Assembly: GCF_002959775.1 (NCBI RefSeq)
Contig: NZ_PPCX01000012.1
Span: 62,001-126,000 of the forward strand
Origin: Veillonella rogosae JCM 15642
GTDB lineage: Bacteria > Bacillota > Negativicutes > Veillonellales > Veillonellaceae
Length of the DNA stretch: 64,000 bases
Direction of reading: 5' to 3'
Position 1 is the stretch's first letter. Each line of letters begins with the position of its first letter. A model generated the notes under the pieces. The model searched no databases, was not told the DNA's origin, and was given only the letters and a program-made list of their open reading frames with translations. The translations under genes and the position numbers were made by a program. Below, piece after piece: positions 9,234-17,537 of the stretch.

Positions 9234-10454
9234 ATGAAAACAATCGGTATTATCTGCGAATACAATCCATTTCACAATGGTCACGCTCATCAACTGCATA
9301 CCTTAGCACAGCTACATCCAGATGCTCTACGAATTTGTATCATGAGTGGCTCCTTTGTACAACGGGGGGAACCGGCGATTTTTTCCAAATTTGATCGCGC
9401 TCGCTGGGCCATTCTCGGTGGTGCAGATATCGTCATTGAACTACCTACCCTCTACTCCACGGGTAGCGCACAATTATTTGGGACTGGTGCCATTCGTATG
9501 GTGAAAGCACTCGATATTGATGCACTCTCCTTTGGTTCTGAAACTGCTGATTTAGATGCTCTCGTAGACATAGCCAAACGTATGGATTGTGAAAGTACGC
9601 AAGAACAGTTGCGAACCTATATTAAGGAAGGCCTGTCCTATGGTGCGGCTTTCCGCAAAGCCTTAGATACGGAAATACTCAATACACCAAATGCATTATT
9701 AGGCCTTGAATATATTCGTGCAGGCTTGGCGTATAATGCAAAGCTTGAATACATACCTATTTTACGTACTTCTAATCATCACGAAGAAACGCTTACTGAT
9801 GAATTGCCATCCGGCACAGCATTGCGTCAACTTATCACTAGCACTGGTAATCTATCCTCTCAATGTATCACTAGCACTGGTAATCTATCCTCTCAACTGC
9901 AAGCTACTATTCCTCTATCAATTGCATCTGATATGACTCAAGTAACAGAAAACGGTAATTATGTGAATTATAACCGTTACTATGATATGGTACACAGTTT
10001 AAGTCGGCGTACAACGCCAAAAGAGCTAGAAAAATTGGGTGATTTCAGTGAAGGAATTGAGCATTTATGGTCAAAAGCAGCTCAACAGACTTCTTGGACT
10101 ACAGCCACAGAAGAAATTAAATCTAAGCGCTATACCTATGCCCGCTTACAACGAATGGGCGCTTATCTCACACTAGGTATAAAAAAAGATGTATTACAAA
10201 ACGCCATAGAAGAAGGCCCACAATATGCTCGACTATTAGCCTTTAACAATCGAGGTCGTCAATGGCTCCGTAACGAATACGAAATACCACTTATTCAAAA
10301 ATGGGCTAAAGCAGCTAATGAACTAAGCGCACTAGGCCAAACAATGCATCATATCGACACGTTAGCTACCGATATACAAGCCTTATGCTTCCATAATGAA
10401 AGTAATCGTATAGGTCATAGGGACTATACCTATACACCGCAATATATTAAGTAA
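9234..10454 (+). CDS. tmcAL: tRNA(Met) cytidine acetate ligase TmcAL (YlbM family)
   Basis: Acetate-dependent enzyme that makes N4-acetylcytidine at the wobble base of elongator tRNA-Met, using acetate and ATP. The protein (406 residues) begins MKTIGIICEYNPFHNGHAHQ, a nucleotidyltransferase-type phosphate-binding motif, followed by CIMSGSFVQRGEPA, both diagnostic for the family. The start is the ATG at 9234, downstream of AAAGGAG. It is the only plus-strand gene in the window. An 11-residue segment (ITSTGNLSSQ plus one residue) is duplicated in tandem near residue 205; see the repeat entry. Confidence 0.92.
   Translation: MKTIGIICEYNPFHNGHAHQLHTLAQLHPDALRICIMSGSFVQRGEPAIFSKFDRARWAILGGADIVIELPTLYSTGSAQLFGTGAIRMVKALDIDALSFGSETADLDALVDIAKRMDCESTQEQLRTYIKEGLSYGAAFRKALDTEILNTPNALLGLEYIRAGLAYNAKLEYIPILRTSNHHEETLTDELPSGTALRQLITSTGNLSSQCITSTGNLSSQLQATIPLSIASDMTQVTENGNYVNYNRYYDMVHSLSRRTTPKELEKLGDFSEGIEHLWSKAAQQTSWTTATEEIKSKRYTYARLQRMGAYLTLGIKKDVLQNAIEEGPQYARLLAFNNRGRQWLRNEYEIPLIQKWAKAANELSALGQTMHHIDTLATDIQALCFHNESNRIGHRDYTYTPQYIK
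9833..9896 (+). repeat. In-frame 33-bp tandem duplication inside tmcAL
   Basis: A 31-base sequence at 9833-9863 recurs identically at 9866-9896, giving a 33-bp period. It encodes ITSTGNLSSQC then ITSTGNLSSQL. The perfect match shows a recent duplication. The reading frame is kept, so the gene stays intact with 11 extra residues. Confidence 0.95.
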
Positions 10455-10524
10455 CTGTTTTATAAGTACTTAAGTACTCTATAATAAATCTATACAACTA
10501 GACTGGTGTACATCATCTGAACTC

Positions 10525-10568
10525 AAAAAGGGGTTACAATACAGGTTATTCCTGTATTGTAACCCCTT
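10525..10568 (-). terminator. Terminator overlapping the 3' end of pyrR
   Basis: An 18-bp perfect stem (10528-10545 with 10551-10568) with a five-base loop, followed on the minus strand by TTTTT. The upstream arm is coding sequence for the last residues of PyrR, and the stop codon (10546-10548) sits in the loop. Termination is therefore built into the end of the gene. Confidence 0.88.
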
Positions 10569-11067
10569 CTTCACCATCTAGTTCAGCGACAGCAACGCGT
10601 ACACTTTCAAGATGAGACGTAGGAATATTTTTACCTACATAATCTGCTCGAATAGGTAGTTCACGATGACCACGATCGACGAGCACCGCTAATTGAATAG
10701 ATTTAGGTCTACCTGCCGACATCAATGCATTTAAGGCAGCACGAATGGTCCGACCTGTATATAGCACATCATCCACAAGAATAATCGTCTTTTCCGTCGT
10801 ATCAATCGTACAAGGCTCCCCTTCTTTAGGACGGGCATCACGATCATCACGATAAATAGCAACATTTAAAGACTCACAGTCAATATGGATGCCTTCAATG
10901 CGCTCGATTTCGGCTTGTAAACGTTTTGCCAAGATAACACCACGCCGTTCAATGCCGACAATAAGTGCATCAGATAAACCTTTATTGCGTTCTAAAATTT
11001 CATGACTTATACGACGAACAGCACGCATAATAGCGTCTTGGTCCATCAGTAAGCGTTTCTTTTCCAT
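10546..11067 (-). CDS. pyrR: PyrR: pyrimidine regulator / uracil phosphoribosyltransferase
   Basis: RNA-binding regulator of pyrimidine genes that also has uracil phosphoribosyltransferase activity. The 173-residue protein carries the PRPP-binding motif in IILVDDVLYTGRTIRAA and the conserved VGIERRGVILAKRL. No pyr biosynthesis genes follow it here; it ends the lspA-rluD-pyrR group, separated from rluD by 84 bp holding a small hairpin. Confidence 0.93.
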   Translation of the reverse strand: MEKKRLLMDQDAIMRAVRRISHEILERNKGLSDALIVGIERRGVILAKRLQAEIERIEGIHIDCESLNVAIYRDDRDARPKEGEPCTIDTTEKTIILVDDVLYTGRTIRAALNALMSAGRPKSIQLAVLVDRGHRELPIRADYVGKNIPTSHLESVRVAVAELDGEEGVTIQE

Positions 11068-11082
11068 ATATACGCCCTTACA

Positions 11083-11100
11083 GCATAGATATCTCTATGC
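11083..11100 (-). promoter_or_regulatory. Small hairpin just upstream of the pyrR ribosome site
   Basis: An inverted repeat with 7-bp arms (GCATAGA / TCTATGC) and a four-base loop lies 16 bp before the pyrR start, adjacent to its AAGGGCG ribosome site. It has no T-run, so it is not a terminator. It could influence translation, but I cannot match it to the published PyrR-binding loop. Confidence 0.35.
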
Positions 11101-11151
11101 CCCTATATACAAATAAGTAGTAAACTAAGTACAAAAATGTATTCTATCAGA

Positions 11152-12075
11152 TTATTTTCGTTTATCTTCGCGATACGTCTTAGCGAATTCCAAACACGCC
11201 TCAAAATCAGCTGGTACTGGTGCCTCAAAATGCATATCTTCGCCTGTAATCGGATGTTTTACATCTAAAGAGCGAGAATGTAACGCTTGCCCTTCAATAG
11301 GGAAGTCCATACGGCGATAGCCGTAGAATGGATCATTAACAACAGGATGCCCAATATGAGCAAAGTGAACGCGAATTTGATGTGTTCTACCTGTTTCTAA
11401 ATTACACTCTACCAAGGTTTGATGACCATAACGCTCTAATACTCTAAAATGAGTAACTGCATCTTTACTATTTTCAAAGACTACAGCCATTTTCATACGA
11501 TCCTTAGGATGTCGACCAATAGGAGCCTTAATGGTCCCCTTCTCTTCTACGATATTACCTTGTACAAGAGCCCAATATGTACGTTTTGCAGAATGCTCTT
11601 TTACTTGTTCCGCCAATCCAATATGAGCAGCATCATTTTTGGCAGCCATCATAACACCAGATGTATCTTTATCTAAACGATGAACGATGCCAGGTCTAAT
11701 TTCACCGTTGATACCAGATAAATCTTTACAATGGAATAACAAGGCATTTACAAGTGTACCAGAATAGTTACCTACCGCTGGGTGCACCACCATACCACGT
11801 GCTTTATTTACGATGATAATATCATGATCTTCGTACAATACATCTAATGGAATATCTTCAGGCTTTACCTCTGCGGATTCAGGTTCGGGAATCTCTACCT
11901 GAACGACCATGTTAGGAGTGAGACGAAGATTGGCCTTACCTACTTTACCACCAACGATAACGTGACCGCCTTTAATTAAGCTTTGAATATAGCTGCGAGA
12001 ACCTTCCATCTGTTCCGTTAAAAACACGTCTAGTCTCGTACCTTCCTGTTCAGCACTAACAATATATTCGTTCAT
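11152..12075 (-). CDS. rluD: RluD-family ribosomal large-subunit pseudouridine synthase
   Basis: Isomerises uridines in 23S rRNA. The 307-residue protein has an N-terminal S4-like RNA-binding domain (about residues 10-75) and a pseudouridine synthase domain with the catalytic motif HRLDKDTSGVMMAAK (Asp about residue 143) and GRTHQIRVH. Bacillus names this group YlyB. It lies directly downstream of lspA, a common pairing in Firmicutes. Confidence 0.92.
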   Translation of the reverse strand: MNEYIVSAEQEGTRLDVFLTEQMEGSRSYIQSLIKGGHVIVGGKVGKANLRLTPNMVVQVEIPEPESAEVKPEDIPLDVLYEDHDIIIVNKARGMVVHPAVGNYSGTLVNALLFHCKDLSGINGEIRPGIVHRLDKDTSGVMMAAKNDAAHIGLAEQVKEHSAKRTYWALVQGNIVEEKGTIKAPIGRHPKDRMKMAVVFENSKDAVTHFRVLERYGHQTLVECNLETGRTHQIRVHFAHIGHPVVNDPFYGYRRMDFPIEGQALHSRSLDVKHPITGEDMHFEAPVPADFEACLEFAKTYREDKRK

Positions 12076-12149
12076 CCTTTACCTCTCTATAGCTACGTAT
12101 TATATATGTCCACAGTTTCAAAAATCTTTCATCACCTTGAAAGTATCGA

Positions 12150-12590
12150 TTATTCATGGTCTTCTTTCACAGTGAATAAATGATACACCACAAAAGCTAC
12201 ACCTACACAAATACCGATATCTGCAATATTAAAAATAGGCCATACACGGAAATCAAAAAAATCCACAACGCCGTGAATCATATAACGGTCTATACCATTA
12301 CCAATGGCGCCAGAAACTAATAAAGCAGATCCGATTTGCAATGTCCAAGGCCCTTTAGACAAGTGCTTCCAATAATAAGCACATACACCAAGTAAAATGA
12401 ACGCTACGAGCAAAAAGAACCAACGTTGATTTGCTAACATTCCAAAAGCAGCGCCGCGATTAATAATATATGTTAAATGGAATACATTAGGAATAACCGG
12501 TAACGATTCACCTAACAAAAAATGGTTCATTACATAATATTTAGATAATTGGTCTAATAAAAGCCAAATAATTAGTACAGTATAAAACAA
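12150..12590 (-). CDS. lspA: Lipoprotein signal peptidase (signal peptidase II)
   Basis: Membrane aspartyl protease that removes prolipoprotein signal peptides. The 146-residue protein has four membrane segments and both catalytic-aspartate motifs: GNGIDR and FNIADI. NRGAAFGML is also conserved. The start is a TTG at 12588-12590 preceded by AAGGGAG with a six-base gap; no better ATG exists upstream or close downstream. Substrates in this window include the lipoprotein at 8484-9047. Confidence 0.95.
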   Translation of the reverse strand: MFYTVLIIWLLLDQLSKYYVMNHFLLGESLPVIPNVFHLTYIINRGAAFGMLANQRWFFLLVAFILLGVCAYYWKHLSKGPWTLQIGSALLVSGAIGNGIDRYMIHGVVDFFDFRVWPIFNIADIGICVGVAFVVYHLFTVKEDHE

Positions 12591-12661
12591 GATTAACTCC
12601 CTTACTATAATATATATCTTAATAGTCCTATTATACTAAGTTACACAATTTTAGGCAAAAT

Positions 12662-12683
12662 AAAAAGCCCCTCAATGAGGGGC
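12662..12683 (-). terminator. Intrinsic terminator after the ferredoxin gene
   Basis: A 7-bp GC-rich stem (GCCCCTC / GAGGGGC, 12667-12683) with a T-run on the minus strand, 15 bp past the ferredoxin stop. Confidence 0.87.
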
Positions 12684-12698
12684 GTGTTTTATTTGTGA

Positions 12699-12863
12699 TT
12701 ACTCAGCGGAAATTACAGATACTGGGCAAACGGATTCGCAAGAACCGCAATCGATGCAAGTATCGTTGATTTCGTATTTAGTTTCGCCTTCAGAAATAGC
12801 AGAAACTGGGCAAACAGATGCGCAAGAACCACATTTAATGCAACCATCAGCAATAACTCTCAT
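12699..12863 (-). CDS. 2[4Fe-4S] ferredoxin
   Basis: A 54-residue clostridial-type ferredoxin with two cluster motifs: CIKCGSCASVCPVSAI and CIDCGSCESVCPVSVI. The C-x2-C-x2-C-x3-C-P pattern is complete in both halves. It is a low-potential electron carrier for anaerobic redox enzymes such as pyruvate:ferredoxin oxidoreductase. ATG at 12861-12863 follows GGAGG; an upstream in-frame start is less likely. Monocistronic, with its own promoter and terminator. Confidence 0.96.
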   Translation of the reverse strand: MRVIADGCIKCGSCASVCPVSAISEGETKYEINDTCIDCGSCESVCPVSVISAE

Positions 12864-12941
12864 AATTAGGACCTCCGTCAAAAATATAGATCAGAACTTT
12901 TGTTATCATTTAGAAAGGCACTTGCCTCAACTTATGTTCTC

Positions 12942-12970
12942 ATTATCACACAGTTCTAATTGAAAGTCAA
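12942..12970 (-). promoter_or_regulatory. Sigma70-type promoter of the ferredoxin gene
   Basis: On the minus strand TTGACT (12965-12970), a 17-bp spacer and GATAAT (12942-12947), with TG one base upstream of the -10 (extended -10). This is among the strongest promoter matches in the window and fits a highly expressed small ferredoxin. Confidence 0.78.
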
Positions 12971-13377
12971 ATGAAAATGATAAAAAAATGTATATTTTTT
13001 TGCATAATAATTGTTCCTTTTTATCATAAAAAGCCTATATTTATCTATATTTTGATATTATTTTTCATTTAATTTATTGAGTATTATACTCAATAAATGA
13101 GAATGCACCAATTATCATTTTAATTAAAATACTTAGTACTATACTAGGAATTTAATTATCAATATTCATTATCATAAAAATTATTTTTTATTATAGTAAA
13201 TTTATCGCTAATCAATATTTTAATTTAACAGATAAGTTTTACTCTTCTAAAAAAGGCCGAATCATACGATTCGACCTAATTTATATTTATATAGCAACTT
13301 AATAGCTTCACTATTATTAAATATAGACCTATTATTCACCATAGAAATTAATACTATTTATTTTCTACATATAACAC
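12971..13377. other. AT-rich intergenic stretch
   Basis: About 400 bp without a supportable gene, very AT-rich with several ATTATC/GATAAT-like runs. It holds the terminator at 13249-13277 that serves the SemiSWEET gene. I see no RNA gene or mobile remnant. Confidence 0.6.
13249..13277 (-). terminator. Intrinsic terminator after the SemiSWEET gene
   Basis: A 10-bp stem (13254-13263 with 13268-13277, one G-U pair) and a four-base loop, followed on the minus strand by a T-run. It is about 100 bp past the gene. The stem is nearly the same as the one at 13824-13851. Confidence 0.8.
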
Positions 13378-13641
13378 TTAGAAAGATGTTAAGAATGTTA
13401 GCGTACCTAAAACTACACCTGCTAGGTTAGGTACAATTAAGATAAAATCACGTTTAGGTGATTTTGTCCAACCATATAATACCCAGATCAAACAAGATAC
13501 TGCTGCAAATAATGGCTGCCATGGTTGACTAGGATTACCTTGAAGATTAGCAATAATTTGTGGGATATAAGCTAAAAATACAAATACACCAATAAATGCA
13601 CCAATAGAACCAACTAACATATTAAATCTTTCTTTTGTCAT
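13378..13641 (-). CDS. SemiSWEET-type PQ-loop transporter
   Basis: An 87-residue protein with three membrane segments and a PQ-loop motif (FLAYIPQIIANL) in the first, the layout of bacterial SemiSWEETs. These work as homodimers and move small sugars by facilitated diffusion. The second conserved region is SCLIWVLYGW. ATG follows AAGGAGG. The substrate cannot be inferred; no sugar genes are near. Confidence 0.85.
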   Translation of the reverse strand: MTKERFNMLVGSIGAFIGVFVFLAYIPQIIANLQGNPSQPWQPLFAAVSCLIWVLYGWTKSPKRDFILIVPNLAGVVLGTLTFLTSF

Positions 13642-13807
13642 ATATGACCTCCTTATTCAATAGTATATAATTACATATTATACAATATACTATATCATAT
13701 CTTTTTAATGCAGTCAACCGCATAAAATTAATTGTATAAATAAGTTTAATTCATATTACTTTTGATGTCCCTAATATGTAATCTATATTTAAATCATACA
13801 AGCTAAA

Positions 13808-13859
13808 AGCACACAGCAAAAAACGAGGCCGAATCTTACGATTCGACCTCGTGTGTGCT
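13808..13859 (-). terminator. Two-tier intrinsic terminator after the SLC13 transporter
   Basis: A 12-bp inner stem (13824-13835 with 13840-13851) is followed on the minus strand by TTTTTT. An outer pair, AGCACACA (13808-13815) and TGTGTGCT (13852-13859), brackets it. The core of the inner hairpin matches the one at 13254-13277. Confidence 0.87.
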
Positions 13860-13885
13860 CTTATAGTAGAGTAACCTATCCCCTA

Positions 13886-15184
13886 TTATTTACCAGGGAA
13901 GAATGGCCATACCATTGGGATAATAATTAAGCTTACTACGAAGCAAACTAAGATCAATGGAACGCCGGCTTTTACATAGTCTGTAAATTTGTATTGGCCA
14001 GGACCAAGTACTAATGTATTTGGAGGTGTACCTACAGGTGTACCGAATGCACAAGATGCAGCAACGCCGATAGCCATCAATACAGCATGAGGGTCAGCGC
14101 CCATACCTTGGGCAATGGAGATACCGATAGGAGCCAATAATGCACAAGATGCAGTGTTAGACATGAATTGAGTCATAACACAAGACAATGCAAATAATAC
14201 AGCTGTTGCAAAGTAAGGGCTAGGGTCAGAACCCATAACGCCAATAACTGCATTTGCAATCATTTTACCTGCACCAGATTGGTCAAGTGCAGTTGCCACT
14301 GGCATCATACCAGCAAACAAGAAGATTGTTACCCAGTCAATGGAAGTGTACGCTTGTTTTTCGTTCAAGCAACCAGTTAATACGCAAAGCATTGCGCCAA
14401 TAACTGCAACCATGCTCAATGGTAAGTTAATACCATAGCCTTTTAGGAAGTCGCCTAAAATCATAGCGATGATTACGCCTAAAAGAATAAGACCGGAGAA
14501 TAATTGTTTCTTAGGATCGTTAGAAATATCTTCAGCAGCTACTTCTTGTTCTACTTCGCCAGCATCTTGAATTTCATGTTTAGGTAACAAGTGTTTACCG
14601 ATAAGCATCATGAAAATGATAGTAGCAACAGTCAAAGGAATACCAATCCAAGCGAATTCGAAGAAACCAAATGGTTGTTCACCAAATTTAGTTAATGTAC
14701 CACTTACGATAATGTTTGGAGGTGTACCAACCATTGTAATGATACCACCGATACCAGCAGCAAATGCTAAAGGCATCAATTGGCGAGACGCAGGAATCTT
14801 AGCAACAGCACAGATACCAACAACTACTGGAAGTAAAGCAGCTGTTGTACCAGTGTTGGACAAGAATGCGGACATAGTTGCTGTAACAACCATGATTGCA
14901 AGCATTAAGCCATTTTCACTAGTACCTGCATGAGATACAACTGTTTCCCCAATTTTTTGAGCTAAACCAGTGTAGAACAATGCAGCACCAACAACGAACA
15001 TGCCAGCGAACAACACAACTGTACTATCAGATAAACCAGAGAATACAACCTTAGGAGTAATAATCCCCATAAGGCCAAGAGCAATAGCACCGCCTAGAGA
15101 AGTAATAGCTAAAGGAATAATTTCCGTAACGAATAAAACAGCCATGACTGCAAGGACGATTAAGGTTTGTTCTGCAGTACCCAT
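13886..15184 (-). CDS. SLC13/DASS-family carboxylate transporter
   Basis: A 432-residue membrane protein with about 11-12 segments. It has two internal repeats, each with the substrate/sodium motif of the divalent anion:sodium symporter family: SNTGTTAALLPV (near residue 108) and SNTASCALLAPI (near 342), each followed by a GTPPN motif (MVGTPPNIIV, PVGTPPNTLV). Likely substrates are C4-dicarboxylates or related anions, which would suit its place next to the succinate-decarboxylating system. This is inference from context. It follows the small membrane protein gene by 38 bp. Confidence 0.85.
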   Translation of the reverse strand: MGTAEQTLIVLAVMAVLFVTEIIPLAITSLGGAIALGLMGIITPKVVFSGLSDSTVVLFAGMFVVGAALFYTGLAQKIGETVVSHAGTSENGLMLAIMVVTATMSAFLSNTGTTAALLPVVVGICAVAKIPASRQLMPLAFAAGIGGIITMVGTPPNIIVSGTLTKFGEQPFGFFEFAWIGIPLTVATIIFMMLIGKHLLPKHEIQDAGEVEQEVAAEDISNDPKKQLFSGLILLGVIIAMILGDFLKGYGINLPLSMVAVIGAMLCVLTGCLNEKQAYTSIDWVTIFLFAGMMPVATALDQSGAGKMIANAVIGVMGSDPSPYFATAVLFALSCVMTQFMSNTASCALLAPIGISIAQGMGADPHAVLMAIGVAASCAFGTPVGTPPNTLVLGPGQYKFTDYVKAGVPLILVCFVVSLIIIPMVWPFFPGK

Positions 15185-15222
15185 ACATCATCATCTCCCT
15201 TCAGAGAAATGCACTGATTGTA

Positions 15223-15480
15223 TTAGATGAGATATAAAATATAGCCTACAATACTGATAGCAGAAGCCATCAAGAAAGTTATACCATAACCCTCTTTAGT
15301 TTTAGGATAGCCAAAAAATAACGCTTCTCCTAAAAAACCTCGGCGATTAAACCAGGAATATTTAGTTCTACGTTGGAACCATTTGGCCTTTCCTTCATTA
15401 CCGATAATCAGTGCAGTAATAAAAAAAACAATAAATGCCCAAATAAAACAAATCAGTATTTTTAATTCTATTGATAACAA
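15223..15480 (-). CDS. Small membrane protein, possible transporter partner
   Basis: 85 residues, a membrane helix at each end (about 7-27 and 67-84) and a basic, aromatic middle (KWFQRRTKYSWFNRRG). I do not recognise the family. It must start at a TTG (15478-15480) preceded by GAGGTGG; no upstream ATG is in frame. It lies 38 bp before the SLC13 gene, so an accessory role to that transporter is possible but unproven. Confidence 0.6.
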   Translation of the reverse strand: MLSIELKILICFIWAFIVFFITALIIGNEGKAKWFQRRTKYSWFNRRGFLGEALFFGYPKTKEGYGITFLMASAISIVGYILYLI

Positions 15481-15616
15481 GTGACCACCTCTACTATATT
15501 CAAAGCACTAGAAGGTTATTCTGTGAATTCTTGTATCACCTAATGACCGATCTGAAAAGCATTTATTGCAAATATACCCTATTTATGCATGAATACATAG
15601 AATTGAAGGGTTTTTA

Positions 15617-15660
15617 TATTCACCAATAGGTGTACCTAATTAGGCACACCTTGGTGAATA
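15617..15660 (-). terminator. Hairpin downstream of mmdB
   Basis: A long, slightly bulged stem: ATTCACCA (15618-15625) pairs with TGGTGAAT (15652-15659), and AGGTGT/ACACCT continue it. It starts 13 bp past the mmdB stop. The minus-strand flank after the stem is ATAAAAACC, a poor T-run, so it may be mainly an mRNA-stabilising 3' hairpin. Confidence 0.6.
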
Positions 15661-15672
15661 ATTATTAAATTA

Positions 15673-16794
15673 CTAGTGGCTAGACAACATAGCAAGCATT
15701 GTACCTGCTGCTACTGCTGTACCAATAACGCCAGCTACGTTTGGACCCATAGCATGCATGAGCAAGAAGTTAGCTGGGTTAGCTTTCGCACCTACTACTT
15801 GAGATACGCGAGCTGCCATTGGAACTGCGGATACACCAGCAGAACCAATAAGTGGATTTGTTTTACCACCATCAACAAAGCTCATCAATTTACCGAACAA
15901 TACGCCACCAGCAGTACCACCGATAAATGCAACTAAACCTAAGCAAATGATTAGGATAGTTTGATAGCTTAAGAAATGTTCCGCATCCATTGTTAAACCA
16001 GTACCAGTTGCCAAGAAGATTGTAACAGTATTGATCAACGCATTTTGAGATGTATCAGACAAACGTTCAGTTACGCCAGATTCACGGAACAAGTTACCTA
16101 ACATCAACATACCTAAAAGGGATGTAATGGAAGGAAGCAATAAAGAAATGAAGATTGTAGCAACGATTGGGAATACAACTTTTTCAAAACGTGTTACTTC
16201 ACGCAATTGTTCCATAACAATTTCACGTTCTTTTTGTGTAGTAAATAATTTCATAACAGGTGGTTGAATCAACGGTACCAAAGACATATAAGAATATGCA
16301 GCAACCGCGATAGCACCTAATAAATGAGGAGCTAGCTTAGTAGCTAAATAGATAGATGTAGGACCATCTGCACCACCGATGATACCGATAGCAGCCGCTT
16401 CTTGAGCAGTAAAGCCAAGCATCATTGCACCACCTAATGCAACGAAAACGCCAATCTGTGCAGCAGCACCTAAAAGTAATGTTTTAGGGTTAGCAATAAG
16501 CGGACCAAAGTCAGTCATTGCACCTACACCAAGGAAAATTAGAGGTGGAAAGATTTCTTGAGAGATACCTGCGCTAATAAGTGCCATAACGCCTTCTTCG
16601 AAGCCGTTACGAGGGATATTAGCAAGTACACAACCAAAGGCAATCGGTCCCAACAATAATGGTTCAAACTCTCTAGCAAATGCTAAATACAATAGGATCA
16701 AACCTACAAGAATCATGATAGCATTGCCTGCGGAAAAAGCGAGGAAACCGCTATCATTTATAACGGATTGTATCGCAACAGCAAAAGCCTCCAT
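15673..16794 (-). CDS. mmdB: Na+-pumping methylmalonyl-CoA decarboxylase, beta subunit
   Basis: Membrane subunit that decarboxylates carboxybiotin and couples it to Na+ export. The 373-residue protein has about nine membrane segments and the family motifs [11 protein letters not shown] (with the Na+-linked Asp) and [17 protein letters not shown]. It is the last gene of the mmd cluster. Known for the family: the beta subunit is shared in type with oxaloacetate decarboxylase OadB; the surrounding delta and epsilon genes identify it as methylmalonyl-CoA specific. Confidence 0.97.
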   Translation of the reverse strand: MEAFAVAIQSVINDSGFLAFSAGNAIMILVGLILLYLAFAREFEPLLLGPIAFGCVLANIPRNGFEEGVMALISAGISQEIFPPLIFLGVGAMTDFGPLIANPKTLLLGAAAQIGVFVALGGAMMLGFTAQEAAAIGIIGGADGPTSIYLATKLAPHLLGAIAVAAYSYMSLVPLIQPPVMKLFTTQKEREIVMEQLREVTRFEKVVFPIVATIFISLLLPSITSLLGMLMLGNLFRESGVTERLSDTSQNALINTVTIFLATGTGLTMDAEHFLSYQTILIICLGLVAFIGGTAGGVLFGKLMSFVDGGKTNPLIGSAGVSAVPMAARVSQVVGAKANPANFLLMHAMGPNVAGVIGTAVAAGTMLAMLSSH

Positions 16795-16864
16795 ATGAGT
16801 TCCCCTTTCACAAATATAAAATTGTTATATGACGCGGCACGGCCGCGCCATACAAAACTTGGTA

Positions 16865-17248
16865 TTAGCCAAGTACAACCATGTCGTCGCCAGTGGATAC
16901 AGTTTGGTTAGCAGAAACGCGTACTTCGGAAACTACAGCATCATGTGGAGCTGCGATTTCGTTTTGCATTTTCATAGCTTCAAGGATCAACAAAGTTTCG
17001 CCTTTTTTAACTGCTTGGCCAGCGGATACTGCTACAGATAAGATTTTACCAGGCATTGGAGCTTTTACAGTTTCAGCACCTGCTGGAACTGGAGCTGCTG
17101 CTGCAGCTGGAGCTGGTGCTGGTGCAGGAGCTGCTTTAGGAGCTGGAGCTGCTGCTGGAGCTGGAGCTGCTGCAGGAGCTGCGCCTTTTACTTCATTAAC
17201 TTCTACATCATATGCTGTACCATTTACTGTAACGTTGAATTTTTTCAT
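16865..17248 (-). CDS. mmdC: Methylmalonyl-CoA decarboxylase gamma subunit (biotin carrier)
   Basis: A 127-residue biotin carrier protein. The biotinylation site is in EAMKMQNE (Lys of the AMKM motif). It has a long Ala/Pro hinge (about residues 25-58), typical of these carriers, which lets biotin swing between MmdA and MmdB. The start is the ATG at 17246-17248 after GGAGG; five more residues upstream are not supported by a ribosome site. Confidence 0.96.
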   Translation of the reverse strand: MKKFNVTVNGTAYDVEVNEVKGAAPAAAPAPAAAPAPKAAPAPAPAPAAAAAPVPAGAETVKAPMPGKILSVAVSAGQAVKKGETLLILEAMKMQNEIAAPHDAVVSEVRVSANQTVSTGDDMVVLG

Positions 17249-17349
17249 CTTAAATTCCTCCAAAATGTGTATGTCTACACCAAACTTATAAATATTTTTT
17301 ACACATATAAATCGGATAATCTTAGTGATTATCTAATTAGGCAATAATC

Positions 17350-17517
17350 TTATCGATTACCGCGCAAGCGACCTTCCATTTTCCAATTGTAGCTTACGAT
17401 TGGGCGGATGTGCGCGATTTGATCAGCGGAATAACCCATTGCCGCTAATGCACCAACGATTACTGCTACTACATCTTGAGATGGAGCTTTACCGTTAGTT
17501 GTTGTAGCATTGCTCAT
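17350..17517 (-). CDS. mmdE: Methylmalonyl-CoA decarboxylase epsilon subunit
   Basis: A 55-residue gene easily missed by length cut-offs. It starts at ATG 17515-17517 after GGAGG and ends at TAA 17350-17352. The protein opens MSNATTTNGKAPSQDVV and ends MEGRLRGNR. It matches the C-terminal part of MmdD across about 40 residues (VVAVIVGALAAMGYS versus VVAAIVGAIVAMGYS; IRP and EGRL in both). The family's epsilon subunit is known to stabilise the complex and to be homologous to the delta C-terminus. Gene order mmdD-mmdE-mmdC fits. Confidence 0.96.
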   Translation of the reverse strand: MSNATTTNGKAPSQDVVAVIVGALAAMGYSADQIAHIRPIVSYNWKMEGRLRGNR

Positions 17518-17537
17518 TAAAATGCCTCCTAAATTTT

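Noticed and set aside
12971-13250. Fur-box-like ATTATC/GATAAT runs in the ferredoxin-SemiSWEET gap
   Set aside because: The region is so AT-rich that such matches are expected by chance; none forms a convincing 19-bp palindrome at a promoter.
16881-17291. Plus-strand Ala/Gly-rich open frame of 136 codons
   Set aside because: It is the antisense of mmdC; its composition mirrors the Ala/Pro hinge of the biotin carrier.
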